Below, piece after piece: positions 43,083-51,887 of a stretch of 64,000 nt of DNA (the stretch's first letter is position 1; the number at the start of each line of letters is the position of its first letter). Under the pieces are notes generated by a model, which was given only the letters and a program-made list of their open reading frames with translations, had not been told where the DNA came from and did no database searches. The stretch spans positions 1,302,001 to 1,366,000 of the forward strand of contig NZ_CP102770.1 of NCBI RefSeq assembly GCF_038561935.1. The letters are read 5' to 3'. The stretch comes from Myxococcus stipitatus. GTDB lineage: Bacteria > Myxococcota > Myxococcia > Myxococcales > Myxococcaceae. The position numbers and the translations under genes are program-made.

Positions 43083-44612
43083 ATGAAGCGGTGGGTCATA
43101 CTCGCGGCGATGGTGGTCGTGGCGACGGGTTGTGCGACGGTGCGCAGCGACCTGGAGATTCCGGACCGGGAGGCCATCTACGACCGGCCCCTCGAGGAGG
43201 TGTGGCCGGAGGTTCGGGAGTTCTTCACGCGCAACGAGCTGCCGTTCCGCGAGGACCGGGGCAGCATGGTGCTGGAGACGGAGTGGCGGCAGGAGTTCGG
43301 CGGCTCGAAGATCGCCGGCTTCTTCCACCGCTACATGGTCGTGGGGCGGCGGGAGACGCCGACCGCGAGCAAGCTGCAGATCTTCCGCATCACCAAGAGC
43401 CTGAACAAGGCGCTGTCCATCAACGGCAAGGAGCTGGACTGGAGTCCTTCGCGCACCCTGTTCACGGGCGCGGGGAGCGCCGGTGGCGGCAATGGACCGC
43501 AGGAGACCAGCCCCGAGGACTGGGAGGAGGTCATCGCGGCGCCGCGAGGTGAGAACTCCTTCTTCGCGGAGTCGGGCCAGGGCCAGCGGGACCTGGTGAT
43601 GGAGTGGCGGGTGTTCCGCGATGTGGCGCCTCGGATGGCGAAGGAGGAGCGCGCGCCGAAGCCGGTGCAGGTGGCCAAGGCGCCCAACGCGACGAGCGCG
43701 CCCTCGCAGATGTCGATGGAGTGTGGCCTGCCCATCCTGGGCTTGGGCAAGCAGGCGAAGCCCGGCGCGGTGCTGCTGTTGGGCGAGCTGCACGGCACGG
43801 AAGAAGTCCCGCGCTTCGTGGCCCAGTCCGCATGTCAGGCCTTGGTGGCGGGCATCCCGGTGACGGTGGGATTGGAGCTGCCGCTGGAGAACCAGACGCG
43901 CGTGGACGCCTTCCTGGAGAGCCAGGGGAGCGAGGACGACTGGCTGAAGCTGATGGAGTCGCCGTTCTGGCGCAGCCCGTATCCGGATGGTCGTGGCAGC
44001 GAGGCGATGGCGAACCTGCTGGAGCAGCTGCGGCTCTTGCGTGCGCGGGGGCTGGACGTGGAGGTCTTCGTGTTCGACCACCCGAAGGCGAACGGGCAGG
44101 AGCGCGAGGACGCGATGGCGGCGACGGTCATCCACCAGGTGGAGTCGTCGCCCAAGCGCTTCCATATGGTGCTGTCGGGCAACATCCACTCGCGGACGAA
44201 GAAGGGGCTGCCCTGGGACGAGCAGCGCAGGCCGATGGGGTACCTGGTCAACGAGAGGCTGGACGACGTGGTGGCGCTGGACATGGCGTATGACAGCGGC
44301 ACGGCGTGGATCTGCTCGGTGGACGGCAAGGGCATTCGGGACAGGCTGGACTGCGGCGTGCGGGACACCAAGGGCCGCAACAACGGCGACCGGTACTTCA
44401 TGCACCTCTGGGGTTCGGCGAACGCGGAGGGCTACCACGGGGTCTTCTACGTGGGGCCGGTGAAGGCCTCGGAGCCCGCGGTGCATCGAGGAATGGGGCG
44501 ACCCGGCTCCAATGACAACTCCAACCATCCCGCTCGCGACGAGGCGCGGAGGCTGGCCTCGGTGCGTGACGATATGTCTGGAAACGCCCTTCGTTCTGGC
44601 TTCCCGCGGTGA
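43083..44612 (+). CDS. Two-domain lipoprotein with GELHG motif, first tandem copy
   Basis: The 509-residue lipoprotein (Cys 17 in VATGCATV) has an N-terminal domain (about 20-130, REAIYDRPLEEVWPEVREFFTRNELPFREDRGSMVLETEW), a variable middle (about 130-215) and a C-terminal domain starting LLLGELHGTEEVPRFVAQ. Glu 235 and His 237 there, a conserved GLELPLENQTRVDAFLES and a later SGNIHSRTKKG resemble the EreA/ChaN/TIKI superfamily of metal- or heme-binding esterase and protease-like proteins. The active site seems complete but no substrate is known. Compared with the next gene, one G is missing just before the ancestral stop (GTGCGTGAC against CGCGGTGAC), which adds 14 residues ending NALRSGFPR. 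The GGAGGTGGC ribosome site is identical in both copies. Confidence 0.8.
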   Translation: MKRWVILAAMVVVATGCATVRSDLEIPDREAIYDRPLEEVWPEVREFFTRNELPFREDRGSMVLETEWRQEFGGSKIAGFFHRYMVVGRRETPTASKLQIFRITKSLNKALSINGKELDWSPSRTLFTGAGSAGGGNGPQETSPEDWEEVIAAPRGENSFFAESGQGQRDLVMEWRVFRDVAPRMAKEERAPKPVQVAKAPNATSAPSQMSMECGLPILGLGKQAKPGAVLLLGELHGTEEVPRFVAQSACQALVAGIPVTVGLELPLENQTRVDAFLESQGSEDDWLKLMESPFWRSPYPDGRGSEAMANLLEQLRLLRARGLDVEVFVFDHPKANGQEREDAMAATVIHQVESSPKRFHMVLSGNIHSRTKKGLPWDEQRRPMGYLVNERLDDVVALDMAYDSGTAWICSVDGKGIRDRLDCGVRDTKGRNNGDRYFMHLWGSANAEGYHGVFYVGPVKASEPAVHRGMGRPGSNDNSNHPARDEARRLASVRDDMSGNALRSGFPR

Positions 44613-44628
44613 GTCTCCTGGAGGTGGC

Positions 44629-46086
44629 ATGATGCGATGGTCTGTGCTCGCGGTTCTGGCGGCTGCATTCGTGGTGACCGGCTGCGCGACCTGGCGCAGT
44701 GACCTGGAGATTCCGGACCGGGAGGCCATCTACGACCAGCCTCTCGAGACGGTGTGGCCGGAGGTCCGGGAGTTCTTCACGCGCAACGAGCTGCCGTTCC
44801 GCGAGGACCGGGGCAGCATGGTGCTGGAGACGGAGTGGCGGCAGGAGTTCGGCGGCTCGCGCATCGCGGGCTTCTTCCACCGGTACATGGTGGTGGGGCG
44901 TCGCGAGACGCCAACGTCGTGCAAGCTGCAGGTCTTCCGCATCACCAAGAGCACCGGCAAGACGCTGTCCGTCCCGGGCAGCGACCTGGGCTGGGGCCAG
45001 ACGGCGGGGAGGACCGAGGGCCTCTCTCCGGAGGACCAGGACGGAACCCTCGGTGCCCCGCAGGGAGAGGTTTCCGTCGCCGCGGGGTCGGGCCAGACGC
45101 AGCGCGACATGGTGATGGAGTGGCGGGTGTTCCGTGACGTGGCGCCTCGGATGGCGAAGGGCGAGGGCGCGGCGCAGCCGGTGATGGTGGCCCGTGCGCC
45201 CAATGCGACGAGCGCGCCTTCGCAGATGGCGGTGGAGTGTGGCCTGCCCATCCTGGGCTTGGGCAAGCAGGCGAAGCCCGGCGCGGTGATGTTGCTGGGG
45301 GAGCTGCACGGCACGCGCGAGGTCCCGCGCTTCGTGGCCCAGTCCGCGTGTCAGGCCGTGGTGGCGGGCATTCCGGTGACGGTGGGGTTGGAGCTGCCGC
45401 TGGAGAACCAGACGCGCGTGGATGCCTTCCTGGAGAGCCAGGGGAGCGAGGACGACTGGCTGAAGCTGATGGAGTCGCCATTCTGGCGCAGCCCGTATCC
45501 GGATGGCCGTGGCAGCGAGGCGATGGCGAACCTGCTGGAGCAGCTGCGGCTCTTGCGCGCGATGGGGCTGGACGTGGAGGTCTTCGTGTTCGACCACCCG
45601 AAGGCGAACGGGCAGGAGCGCGAGGATGCGATGGCGGCGACGGTCATCCACCAGGTGGAGTCGTCGCCCAAGCGCTTCCACATGATTCTCTCGGGCAACA
45701 TCCACTCGCGGACGAAGAAGGGGCTGCCCTGGGACTCGGAGCGCAAGCCGATGGGGTACCTGGTCAACGAGAGGCTGGACGACGTGGTGGCGCTGGACAT
45801 GGCGTATGACAGCGGCACGGCGTGGATCTGCTCGGTGGACAGCAAGGGCGTCCAGGACAAGCTGGACTGCGGCGTGCGGGACACCAAGGGCCGCGACAAC
45901 GGCGAGCGGTATTTCGTGCACCTCTGGGAGTCGACGAACGGGGATGGCTACCAGGGCGTCTTCTACGTGGGGCCCGTGAATGCGTCCTTGCCGGCGGTCC
46001 AGCGAGGGCTGGGGCGCCCTGGCTCGAACGACAACTCGCTGCACCCCGGGCGGGAAGGGGAGAAGGTGCTGGCGTCGACGCGGTGA
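44629..46086 (+). CDS. Two-domain lipoprotein with GELHG motif, second tandem copy
   Basis: The 485-residue paralog starts at ATG 44629 (an adjacent ATG at 44632 is possible) with the same CTGGAGGTGGC leader and lipobox (MMRWSVLAVLAAAFVVTGCAT). It aligns with the preceding gene over nearly its whole length. The N-terminal 100 residues and the C-terminal 260 residues are almost identical, while the linker (about residues 115-200) is strongly diverged and differs in length. The GELHG, GLELPLENQTRVD and SGNIHSRTKKG blocks are conserved. Here the reading frame stops after LASTR, probably the original end. Sixteen bases separate the copies, so they are likely one transcript. Confidence 0.82.
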   Translation: MMRWSVLAVLAAAFVVTGCATWRSDLEIPDREAIYDQPLETVWPEVREFFTRNELPFREDRGSMVLETEWRQEFGGSRIAGFFHRYMVVGRRETPTSCKLQVFRITKSTGKTLSVPGSDLGWGQTAGRTEGLSPEDQDGTLGAPQGEVSVAAGSGQTQRDMVMEWRVFRDVAPRMAKGEGAAQPVMVARAPNATSAPSQMAVECGLPILGLGKQAKPGAVMLLGELHGTREVPRFVAQSACQAVVAGIPVTVGLELPLENQTRVDAFLESQGSEDDWLKLMESPFWRSPYPDGRGSEAMANLLEQLRLLRAMGLDVEVFVFDHPKANGQEREDAMAATVIHQVESSPKRFHMILSGNIHSRTKKGLPWDSERKPMGYLVNERLDDVVALDMAYDSGTAWICSVDSKGVQDKLDCGVRDTKGRDNGERYFVHLWESTNGDGYQGVFYVGPVNASLPAVQRGLGRPGSNDNSLHPGREGEKVLASTR

Positions 46087-46153
46087 CAGCGGGGGCAGGC
46101 GGGCGGTGTCGAGGCTGCTGCGAGACTCGGCCCGCTGACGTACGCTGCCGCGC

Positions 46154-47536
46154 GTGAGCGACACCACTGTCTACCAGCCGGACTTCCTGTACGAGGGAGG
46201 CCGGCTCCTTGAAGGGCGCCCCCTGGCCGTGGGCGCCGATGGCCGAATCCTCCCGTCGTCGTCCGTGCCCGCCGGCGCGAGCGTCGTGCGCCTGCCGGGC
46301 CGGGTGCTCCTGCCGGGCCTGGTCAACGGCCACTCGCATGCCTTCCAGCGGCTCATCCGCGGGCGCACGGAGTATGTGGCCTCCGGGCGCGAGGCGGATG
46401 ACTTCTGGAGCTGGCGCGAGGCCATGTACCGCGCCGCCGAGTCCCTGGGGCCCGAGGACGTCTACGTCGCCTCCCGCCAGGTCTTCGTGGAGATGGCGCT
46501 GGCGGGCATCACCACGGTGGGTGAGTTCCACTACGTGCACCACCAGCAGGACGGCACGCCCTACGCGGACCGCAACGTGCTGGCCCATGCGGTCATCCGG
46601 GCCGCGCGCGACGCGGGCCTGCGCATCTGCCTGCTGCGCGTGGGTTATGCGCGCGCGGGCTTCCAGGTGGCGCCGAATCCGCGTCAGCGCCGCTTCATCG
46701 ACCCGGACGTGGACACGTTCCTCGCCACCGCGGAGTCGCTGGCCCGCGAGGTTCGAGGCGACTCGGCGGTGAGCGTGGGCCTGGCGCCGCACAGCGTCCG
46801 CGCGGTGACGAAGGAGTGGCTGAAGGTCATCGCCGGGGTGCGCGGCTTCCCCGTGCACATGCACGTGGCGGAGCAGCCGAAGGAAATCGAGGCGTGTCTG
46901 GCGGAGCATGGCCGGCGCCCGGTGGAGCTGTTGTCGGACCTGGGACTCCTGCGTCCGGACTTCACCGCCGTGCACGGCGTGCACCTGACGGCCGAGGAGG
47001 TGTCCATGCTGGGCGCTGGCCGCGCGACGGTGTGCGCGTGCCCGTCCACGGAGCGGAACCTGGGAGATGGCATCGTCCCGGCGGACGCGCTGGCGAAGGC
47101 GGGCGCGGGCATCAGCCTGGGCTCGGACAGCCAGGCGCACGTGGACCTGCTGGACGAGGCGCGTCAGCTGGAGGGGCACCTGCGGCTGTCGCGGCTGCGG
47201 CGCGCGGTGCTGGACCCGGGTGGTGGCGAGGTGTCGGGCCTGGCGGCGCGGCTGCTCGGCATGGCGACCGTGGAGGGGGCTCGCAGCCTGGGGCTGTCCA
47301 CGGGGGCGATCGAGCCGGGGGCTCCCGCGGACTTCTTCACGGTGGACATGGGGCATCCGTCGCTCGTGGGCGCGAGCCCGTCGTCGCTCCTGGCCTCCAT
47401 CGTCCTGGGCGCGGAGAAGTCGGCGGTGCGCGAGGTGGCGGTGGCTGGGCGGCTGGTGGTGCGAGACGGGCGCCATCCGCTCGCGGAGGAGAGCGGGCGC
47501 GCGTTCCAGACGCTCGCTCGTGCGCTGTACCCGTGA
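46154..47536 (+). CDS. hutF: Formimidoylglutamate deiminase
   Basis: The 460-residue cytosolic amidohydrolase converts N-formimidoyl-L-glutamate to N-formyl-L-glutamate and ammonia in histidine degradation. Signature blocks are NGHSHAFQRLIRGRTEY (metal-binding His), DDFWSWREAMY, TTVGEFHYVHH, PVHMHVAEQ, CACPSTERNLGDGIVPADAL and LGSDSQAHVDLLDEAR (Asp for catalysis). A GTG at 46154 begins the frame, with no clear ribosome site. No hutH, hutU, hutI or hutG gene is next to it, so the pathway genes are elsewhere or other enzymes supply the remaining steps. The next gene is an ArgE-like deacylase, transcribed in the same direction after 63 bases. Confidence 0.93.
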   Translation: MSDTTVYQPDFLYEGGRLLEGRPLAVGADGRILPSSSVPAGASVVRLPGRVLLPGLVNGHSHAFQRLIRGRTEYVASGREADDFWSWREAMYRAAESLGPEDVYVASRQVFVEMALAGITTVGEFHYVHHQQDGTPYADRNVLAHAVIRAARDAGLRICLLRVGYARAGFQVAPNPRQRRFIDPDVDTFLATAESLAREVRGDSAVSVGLAPHSVRAVTKEWLKVIAGVRGFPVHMHVAEQPKEIEACLAEHGRRPVELLSDLGLLRPDFTAVHGVHLTAEEVSMLGAGRATVCACPSTERNLGDGIVPADALAKAGAGISLGSDSQAHVDLLDEARQLEGHLRLSRLRRAVLDPGGGEVSGLAARLLGMATVEGARSLGLSTGAIEPGAPADFFTVDMGHPSLVGASPSSLLASIVLGAEKSAVREVAVAGRLVVRDGRHPLAEESGRAFQTLARALYP

Positions 47537-47599
47537 AAGGACAGGGGGCTGGCGCGGGGCGCCGCGCGGTGGCATGACGCGGCGACTGGAGGCTGTCCC

Positions 47600-48736
47600 A
47601 TGAGTGACACGCTGCCCGCGCTGCGGGCCACCCTGGCGGAGTTGGTGGCGATGGACACCACGTCCTCGCGACCCAACGCGCCGCTCATCGACTACGCGCA
47701 GGCGCGACTGGAGGCCGCGGGCTTCAGCGCGGAGCGCCAGCGGTACACCGATGACGCGGGCACGGAGAAGGTGAACCTGGTGGCCGTGAAGGGCGGCTCC
47801 GGGCGCGCGGCGCTCGCGTTGGTGGGGCACTCCGACTGCGTGCCCTTCGACGCGGCGTGGACGGACGCGCTGAAGCTGACGGAGAAGGAGGGCAAGCTCT
47901 ACGGGCGCGGCGCGTGTGACACGAAGGGCTTCATCGCCTGTGCGCTGCACGCCGCCCTGCGCGCCGAGCGACTCCAGGCTCCGCTGATGGTGGTGCTCAC
48001 CGCGGACGAGGAAGTGGGGCTGGTGGGGGCCAAGAAGCTGGTGGCCGCGGGTCTGGGCCGTGCGCGGCACGCCATCGTCGGCGAGCCCACGAAGCTCACG
48101 CCCGTGCGCGCGAACAAGGGCTACTGCCTGGCGGAGGTGGAGGTGCTGGGCAAGGAAGGGCACAGCGCGTATCCGGAGACGGGCGCGTCGGCCATCTTCC
48201 GCGCGGGGCGGTTCCTTCAGCGGCTGGAGCTGCTCGCGACGACGGTGCTGCGCGAGGAGCGGGACGAGGGCTTCCAGCCGCCGTTCACCACGGTGAACGT
48301 AGGCCTCATCCAGGGGGGCAAGGCGAAGAACATCCTGCCGGGCTCGTGCCGTTTCACGGTGGAGTGGCGGCCGATTCCGGGCCAGTCGACGCAGCGGGTG
48401 GCGGAGCTTCTGGAGTCCATCCGGCAGGAGCTGGTGCGAGACGAGCCCGCCTACGAGGCGCACATCCGCGTGCTGCGGACGGACCGGGGTGTGAACACGC
48501 GCGCGGACGCGGAGGTGGTGCGCTTCCTGTCCGAGGCCAGCGGCAACGAGTCCACGACGGTGCCCTTCGGCACGGAGGCTCCGCAGATGACGGAGCTGGG
48601 CGCGGAGGCCGTGGTGTTCGGGCCCGGAGACATCCGCGTGGCGCACCAGACGGGCGAGTACGTGCCCGTCGAAGACCTGGTGCGCTGTGAGGCCATCCTG
48701 GCCCGCGCCGTCGCGCACTTCTGCGGCGGACGCTGA
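47600..48736 (+). CDS. argE: Acetylornithine deacetylase-like M20 metallohydrolase
   Basis: This 378-residue protein belongs to the M20 family, closest to acetylornithine deacetylase (ArgE), which removes the acetyl group from N-acetylornithine in arginine biosynthesis. Metal-binding and catalytic features are GHSDCVPFD, YGRGACDTKGF (bridging Asp), LTADEEVGLVGA (catalytic Glu and metal Glu), GEPTKLTPVRANKG and a C-terminal VFGPGDIRVAHQTGEYVPVEDL (metal His). The dimerisation domain GHSAYPETGASAIFRAGRFL sits in the middle. In the HutF context, a deformylase of N-formylglutamate would also make sense, but HutG belongs to a different family, so ArgE is the better reading. The ATG at 47600 follows a weak ribosome site. 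Confidence 0.83.
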   Translation: MSDTLPALRATLAELVAMDTTSSRPNAPLIDYAQARLEAAGFSAERQRYTDDAGTEKVNLVAVKGGSGRAALALVGHSDCVPFDAAWTDALKLTEKEGKLYGRGACDTKGFIACALHAALRAERLQAPLMVVLTADEEVGLVGAKKLVAAGLGRARHAIVGEPTKLTPVRANKGYCLAEVEVLGKEGHSAYPETGASAIFRAGRFLQRLELLATTVLREERDEGFQPPFTTVNVGLIQGGKAKNILPGSCRFTVEWRPIPGQSTQRVAELLESIRQELVRDEPAYEAHIRVLRTDRGVNTRADAEVVRFLSEASGNESTTVPFGTEAPQMTELGAEAVVFGPGDIRVAHQTGEYVPVEDLVRCEAILARAVAHFCGGR

Positions 48737-49229
48737 GCCGAGCTTGCTTCATGACGTCGCGGAGCCCCTGCCGGGTGGTCCTGGCGGGGCGGGCCCATCG
48801 CTCCACGCAGGGGGCATGGGCCCTGTCCCCGATGGGGTGAGTGCCGCTGGAGGAAGTCGATGAGCACAGGGTTCCGGTCCACGAGACACACCCGCTCCCG
48901 CGCAACCTCCTCGTGCGGGTCGTGCTCGAGGCGGTGCTAAGCCTGGCGGACGAGGTGGACGACTCGATTGCGCGAGCCTGGCGTGAACGTCATGACACCG
49001 GTTGGAATGCCCTCCCCCGAGCTCGCGTAGAGGGGCGCGGCAGGCTCAGCGAGGCCATGAAGTCGGCCCCCCCCACCCAACGGGCCAGGGTGATGTAGCC
49101 AGGGCGTGTGCCGGGCGCATTCCTTCTTCGCGAAGTGAAGCCCCGTGCGGAGCGAATGGCTCCTGTTATTAAGTATCGGTGCCGCGCGGTGTCGGGTTTG
49201 CGCGCTGGCGCTTCCCCCTGGTGAACAAG
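48737..49229. other. 490-base region without a convincing gene
   Basis: Between argE and the FMN-reductase gene no frame has normal coding features throughout. A GTG-initiated frame on the plus strand at 48841-49098 (85 codons) has plausible G/C third positions only in its first half and no recognisable domain; it might be a decayed remnant. The sequence from 49100 to 49190 is less GC-rich (TGTTATTAAGTATCGG at about 49162-49177) and may hold the promoter of the downstream gene. No hairpin terminator, tRNA or repeat was found. Confidence 0.4.
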
Positions 49230-49832
49230 ATGAGCCACTCCGCCGTGTCGCCACGCAACGTCCTGTTCCTGCTCGCCAGCTCGCGTGAAGGGGGCAATGC
49301 CGAGCAGCTCGCTCGCAAGGCCGCGGAGGCGCTTCCCCCGGGCACGCTGACGGACTGGCTCCGGCTGGAGGACTCCCTGGTGGAGCCCTTCCGGGACCTG
49401 CGTCACGCGCCAGGGGGTTACTCGCGTCCGCCACCTCCAGAGCTCCGGGCGCTCGCCGAGCGCACCCTGGCCGCCGACGAGGTGGTCATCGTCGCCCCCG
49501 TGTACTGGTACAACCTGCCCTCGACCGCGCTGGCCTACCTGGAGCACTGGTCCTGGTGGATGCGCGTGCCGGAGCTGCGCTTCGCCGAGCGCATGCGGGG
49601 CAAGGTCCTCTCGCTGGTGACCGCCCACTCCTCCGAGGAGGACGACTCCGTCGCCAACCCGAGCTTGATGAGCCTCCAGATGAGCGCCGACTACCTGGAG
49701 ATGCGGTGGCGCGGTGGCCTCATCGGGCATGGCAACCGACCGGGCGAGGTGCTGCAGGACACGCGTGCTCTCTCGGCTGCCCGTGAGTTTCTCGTGCGTC
49801 CCCTGCCTGTCGTGAAAGGCGAGGCTGCCTGA
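49230..49832 (+). CDS. NADPH-dependent FMN reductase / flavodoxin-like oxidoreductase
   Basis: This 200-residue protein is a flavodoxin-fold enzyme. An N-terminal VLFLLASSREGGNAEQLARKAAEALP forms the phosphate-binding loop for FMN, VVIVAPVYWYNLPSTALAYLEHW matches the second flavin loop of NAD(P)H-dependent reductases, and EVLQDTRALSAAREF closes the domain. Members reduce flavins, quinones or azo compounds. The start is uncertain (ATG 49230, GTG 49221), with no strong ribosome site. It stands alone after the poorly coding gap and before the DUF2167 pair. Confidence 0.82.
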   Translation: MSHSAVSPRNVLFLLASSREGGNAEQLARKAAEALPPGTLTDWLRLEDSLVEPFRDLRHAPGGYSRPPPPELRALAERTLAADEVVIVAPVYWYNLPSTALAYLEHWSWWMRVPELRFAERMRGKVLSLVTAHSSEEDDSVANPSLMSLQMSADYLEMRWRGGLIGHGNRPGEVLQDTRALSAAREFLVRPLPVVKGEAA

Positions 49833-50011
49833 GTTCCACCCCCCCGACGCCCGCTGATTTGACGCGCGCTCCCGCACGCCATTAGGTTGCCGCGCCTTCG
49901 GAAGCCGGGGGGCCTCGCGGTGCGCTTTGGCGCACGCCGTGCCGTCAGTCCCTGTGGCGTGTCTCGTCCCCTCGGCGTTCCGTGTCGGAAAATCCCTGGA
50001 GGGGAAACTGC

Positions 50012-50914
50012 ATGCAGCGTGGGCGATGGTTGTTCGTGGTGTTGTCGATGGTGGCGATGAACGCGTGGGCCCAGGCGCCCGAGCAAGGCGCCGAGCAGGA
50101 GGAGGCCGCGCTCCCGTCGCTGCCCGAGCTGCACCCGAAGACGGGCGAGGTGGTGCTGGGCAACGGCATGGCGAAGATGGTGGTGCCCGCCAACTTCGGC
50201 TACCTCTCGCCCGAGGAGGCGGAGAAGGTCCTGGTGGAGGTCTGGGGCAATCCTCCGGGCTCCACGACGCTGGGCATGCTGGTGCCGTCGGACGTGGCGG
50301 TGGACTCTCCCGCGGGCTGGGGCGTCGTCATCTCGTACGACGATGATGGCCACGTGGAGGACGAGGATGCGGCGAGCATCGACTACGCGGACCTGCTCAA
50401 GGACATGAAGGAGGGCACCCGCGAGGAGAACAAGGAGCGCGCGAGCGCCGGCTACGGGACGGTGGAGCTGGTGGGTTGGGCCGCGCAGCCGCACTACGAC
50501 GCGGGGACGCGCAAGCTGTACTGGGCGCAGGAGCTGGCCTTCGGTGACTCGAAGGAGCACACGCTGAACTACAACGTTCGCGTGCTGGGCAAGGAGGGCG
50601 TGCTGGTGCTCAACGCCGTCTCCAGCATGGTGGCGCTGCCCCAGGTGGAGAAGGACATGCAGCAGGTGCTGGGCTTCACGCACTTCATGCCGGGCCACCG
50701 CTACGAGGACTTCGACCCCAGCACGGGCCGCGTGGCGGCGTACGGCATCGGCGGTCTGGTGGCCGGCAAGGTCGCCGCGAAGGCGGGCCTCTTCAAGGGC
50801 CTGCTCGCGGTGCTGGTGGCGGGCAAGAAGGCCATCTTCGCGGGCATCGCGGTCCTGGTCGTCGCGCTGGGCAAGCTGTTCAAGCGCGGCGGCGGCAACG
50901 ACGGCACGCCGTAG
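50012..50914 (+). CDS. DUF2167 membrane-anchored protein, first tandem copy
   Basis: The 300-residue protein has a signal peptide (MQRGRWLFVVLSMVAMNAWAQ), a periplasmic DUF2167 domain (TGEVVLGNGMAKMVVPANFGYLSPEEAEKVLVEVWGNPP, SYDDDGHVEDEDAASIDYADLLKDMKEGT, VLGKEGVLVLNAVS and FTHFMPGHRYEDFDPSTGRVAAYGIGGLVAGKVA) and a C-terminal transmembrane helix near residues 265-290 with a basic cytosolic end. The start at ATG 50012 has a GGAGGGG site eight bases upstream. DUF2167 proteins are usually linked to inner-membrane stress functions but their action is unknown. A paralog follows after a terminator. Confidence 0.88.
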   Translation: MQRGRWLFVVLSMVAMNAWAQAPEQGAEQEEAALPSLPELHPKTGEVVLGNGMAKMVVPANFGYLSPEEAEKVLVEVWGNPPGSTTLGMLVPSDVAVDSPAGWGVVISYDDDGHVEDEDAASIDYADLLKDMKEGTREENKERASAGYGTVELVGWAAQPHYDAGTRKLYWAQELAFGDSKEHTLNYNVRVLGKEGVLVLNAVSSMVALPQVEKDMQQVLGFTHFMPGHRYEDFDPSTGRVAAYGIGGLVAGKVAAKAGLFKGLLAVLVAGKKAIFAGIAVLVVALGKLFKRGGGNDGTP

Positions 50915-50940
50915 CCACCGGACGGATGTCGAAGAGAAGA

Positions 50941-50970
50941 GGCTCGGGACACTCCGTCCCGGGCCTTTTT
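50941..50970 (+). terminator. Strong rho-independent terminator between the DUF2167 paralogs
   Basis: GGCTCGGGAC (50941-50950) pairs with GTCCCGGGCC (50956-50965) across a five-base loop, with one mismatched pair, followed by TTTTT (50966-50970). It ends 25 bases before the next gene's ATG and the ribosome site (GGAAGGG, about 50981) is immediately after. Transcription from the first gene should mostly stop here unless read-through or a promoter within the short gap serves the second. Confidence 0.85.
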
Positions 50971-50994
50971 CGTCAACCCAGGAAGGGTCGTGAC

Positions 50995-51864
50995 ATGCAA
51001 CGTGGGCGCGCGTTGTTCGTGCTGGTGTCGTTGATGGCGATGAGCGCGTGGGCCCAGCCCCCTCCGTTCTCCCACTTGCGCCCGGCGGTAGGCGAGGTGG
51101 TGCTGGGCGACGGGCTGGCGAAGCTGACGGTGCCCGCCGACTTCGGCTACCTCACGCCCGAGGAGGTGGAGACGGTGCCGATGGAGCGCTGGGCCCGCCC
51201 TCCGGGCACCCGGATGCTGGGCATGGTGATTCCGTTGAGCCGCGACACGACGTCGCCGATGAAGAGAGGCTTCACCCTCGAGTACCTCCCCGACGGCCAT
51301 GTGGACGACCAGGATGCGGCGAGCCTCGACCCCGAGGTGTTGCTCACGCGACTGCGGAAGCACGTCCAGTCGGAGAGCGAGGAGCACATCCGCATGGGCC
51401 GAGGGGCGCAGGCGCTCTTGGGGTGGGCCTCGCCGCCGCGCTACGACGCGAGCACGCGCACGGTGTCCTGGGGCCTGGAGGTGGCTCACGAGGGCGTGAA
51501 GCTGACGCAGGTTCACTATCACGGCCGGCTGTTGGGAAAGGACGGCGTGCTGGTCCTCCTCGGTGACAGCTCCATGCTGTCGATGCCCCAGGGGGAGGAG
51601 GAGCTGAGGGCGGTGCTGGCGGCCATCCACTTCCTTCCCGGCCACCGCTACGAGGACTTCAAGCCCGGCACGGACCGCGTGGCGAGGGGCGGTGTCGGCG
51701 GCCTGGTGGCCCCGAAGGCGGACGGACTCAAGGGGTTGCTGGAGTCGCTGAAGGGCGGAACGAGGCTCCTCTACGTGGGCCTCGCATGCGTTGTGTTCCT
51801 GGTCGTCGCGCTGGGCAGGCACTTCATGCGCCCGGGGCGTGACGGCCGGAGCGCCGCGCCGTAG
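50995..51864 (+). CDS. DUF2167 membrane-anchored protein, second tandem copy
   Basis: This 289-residue paralog keeps the signal peptide (MQRGRALFVLVSLMAMSAWAQ), the core blocks GEVVLGDGLAKLTVPADFGYLTPEEVE, EYLPDGHVDDQDAASLDPEVLL, LLGKDGVLVLLGDSSM and FLPGHRYEDFKPGTDRVA, and a C-terminal helix (LLYVGLACVVFLVVALGRHF). It is more diverged than the first copy (charge-rich stretch YDDDGHVED in the first reads YLPDGHVDD here), suggesting relaxed or changed function. ATG 50995 follows GGAAGGG at about 50981. It is separated from the first gene by a terminator, so its own promoter may lie within or upstream of it. Converges on mfd. Confidence 0.85.
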   Translation: MQRGRALFVLVSLMAMSAWAQPPPFSHLRPAVGEVVLGDGLAKLTVPADFGYLTPEEVETVPMERWARPPGTRMLGMVIPLSRDTTSPMKRGFTLEYLPDGHVDDQDAASLDPEVLLTRLRKHVQSESEEHIRMGRGAQALLGWASPPRYDASTRTVSWGLEVAHEGVKLTQVHYHGRLLGKDGVLVLLGDSSMLSMPQGEEELRAVLAAIHFLPGHRYEDFKPGTDRVARGGVGGLVAPKADGLKGLLESLKGGTRLLYVGLACVVFLVVALGRHFMRPGRDGRSAAP

Positions 51865-51887
51865 GTCCCTGCTCTCCCGTTGAAGCC

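Larger units (their letters stand above)
43072..46086 (+). repeat. Tandem direct duplication of a 1.5-kb gene unit
   Basis: The sequence from CCTGGAGGTGGCATGA (about 43072) recurs from about 44618 as the next gene starts. The distance between start codons is 1546 bases. The two units are most similar in 43140-43390 against 44697-44945 and in 43690-44480 against 45200-45990, where long runs are identical; the middle linker region is poorly conserved. Near identity at third positions implies recent duplication or ongoing gene conversion. Confidence 0.85.

Noticed and set aside
48841-49098. Possible 85-codon small gene
   Set aside because: GTG start without a ribosome site, coding-like composition in only half the frame, no family resemblance. 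Described only as part of the non-coding gap.
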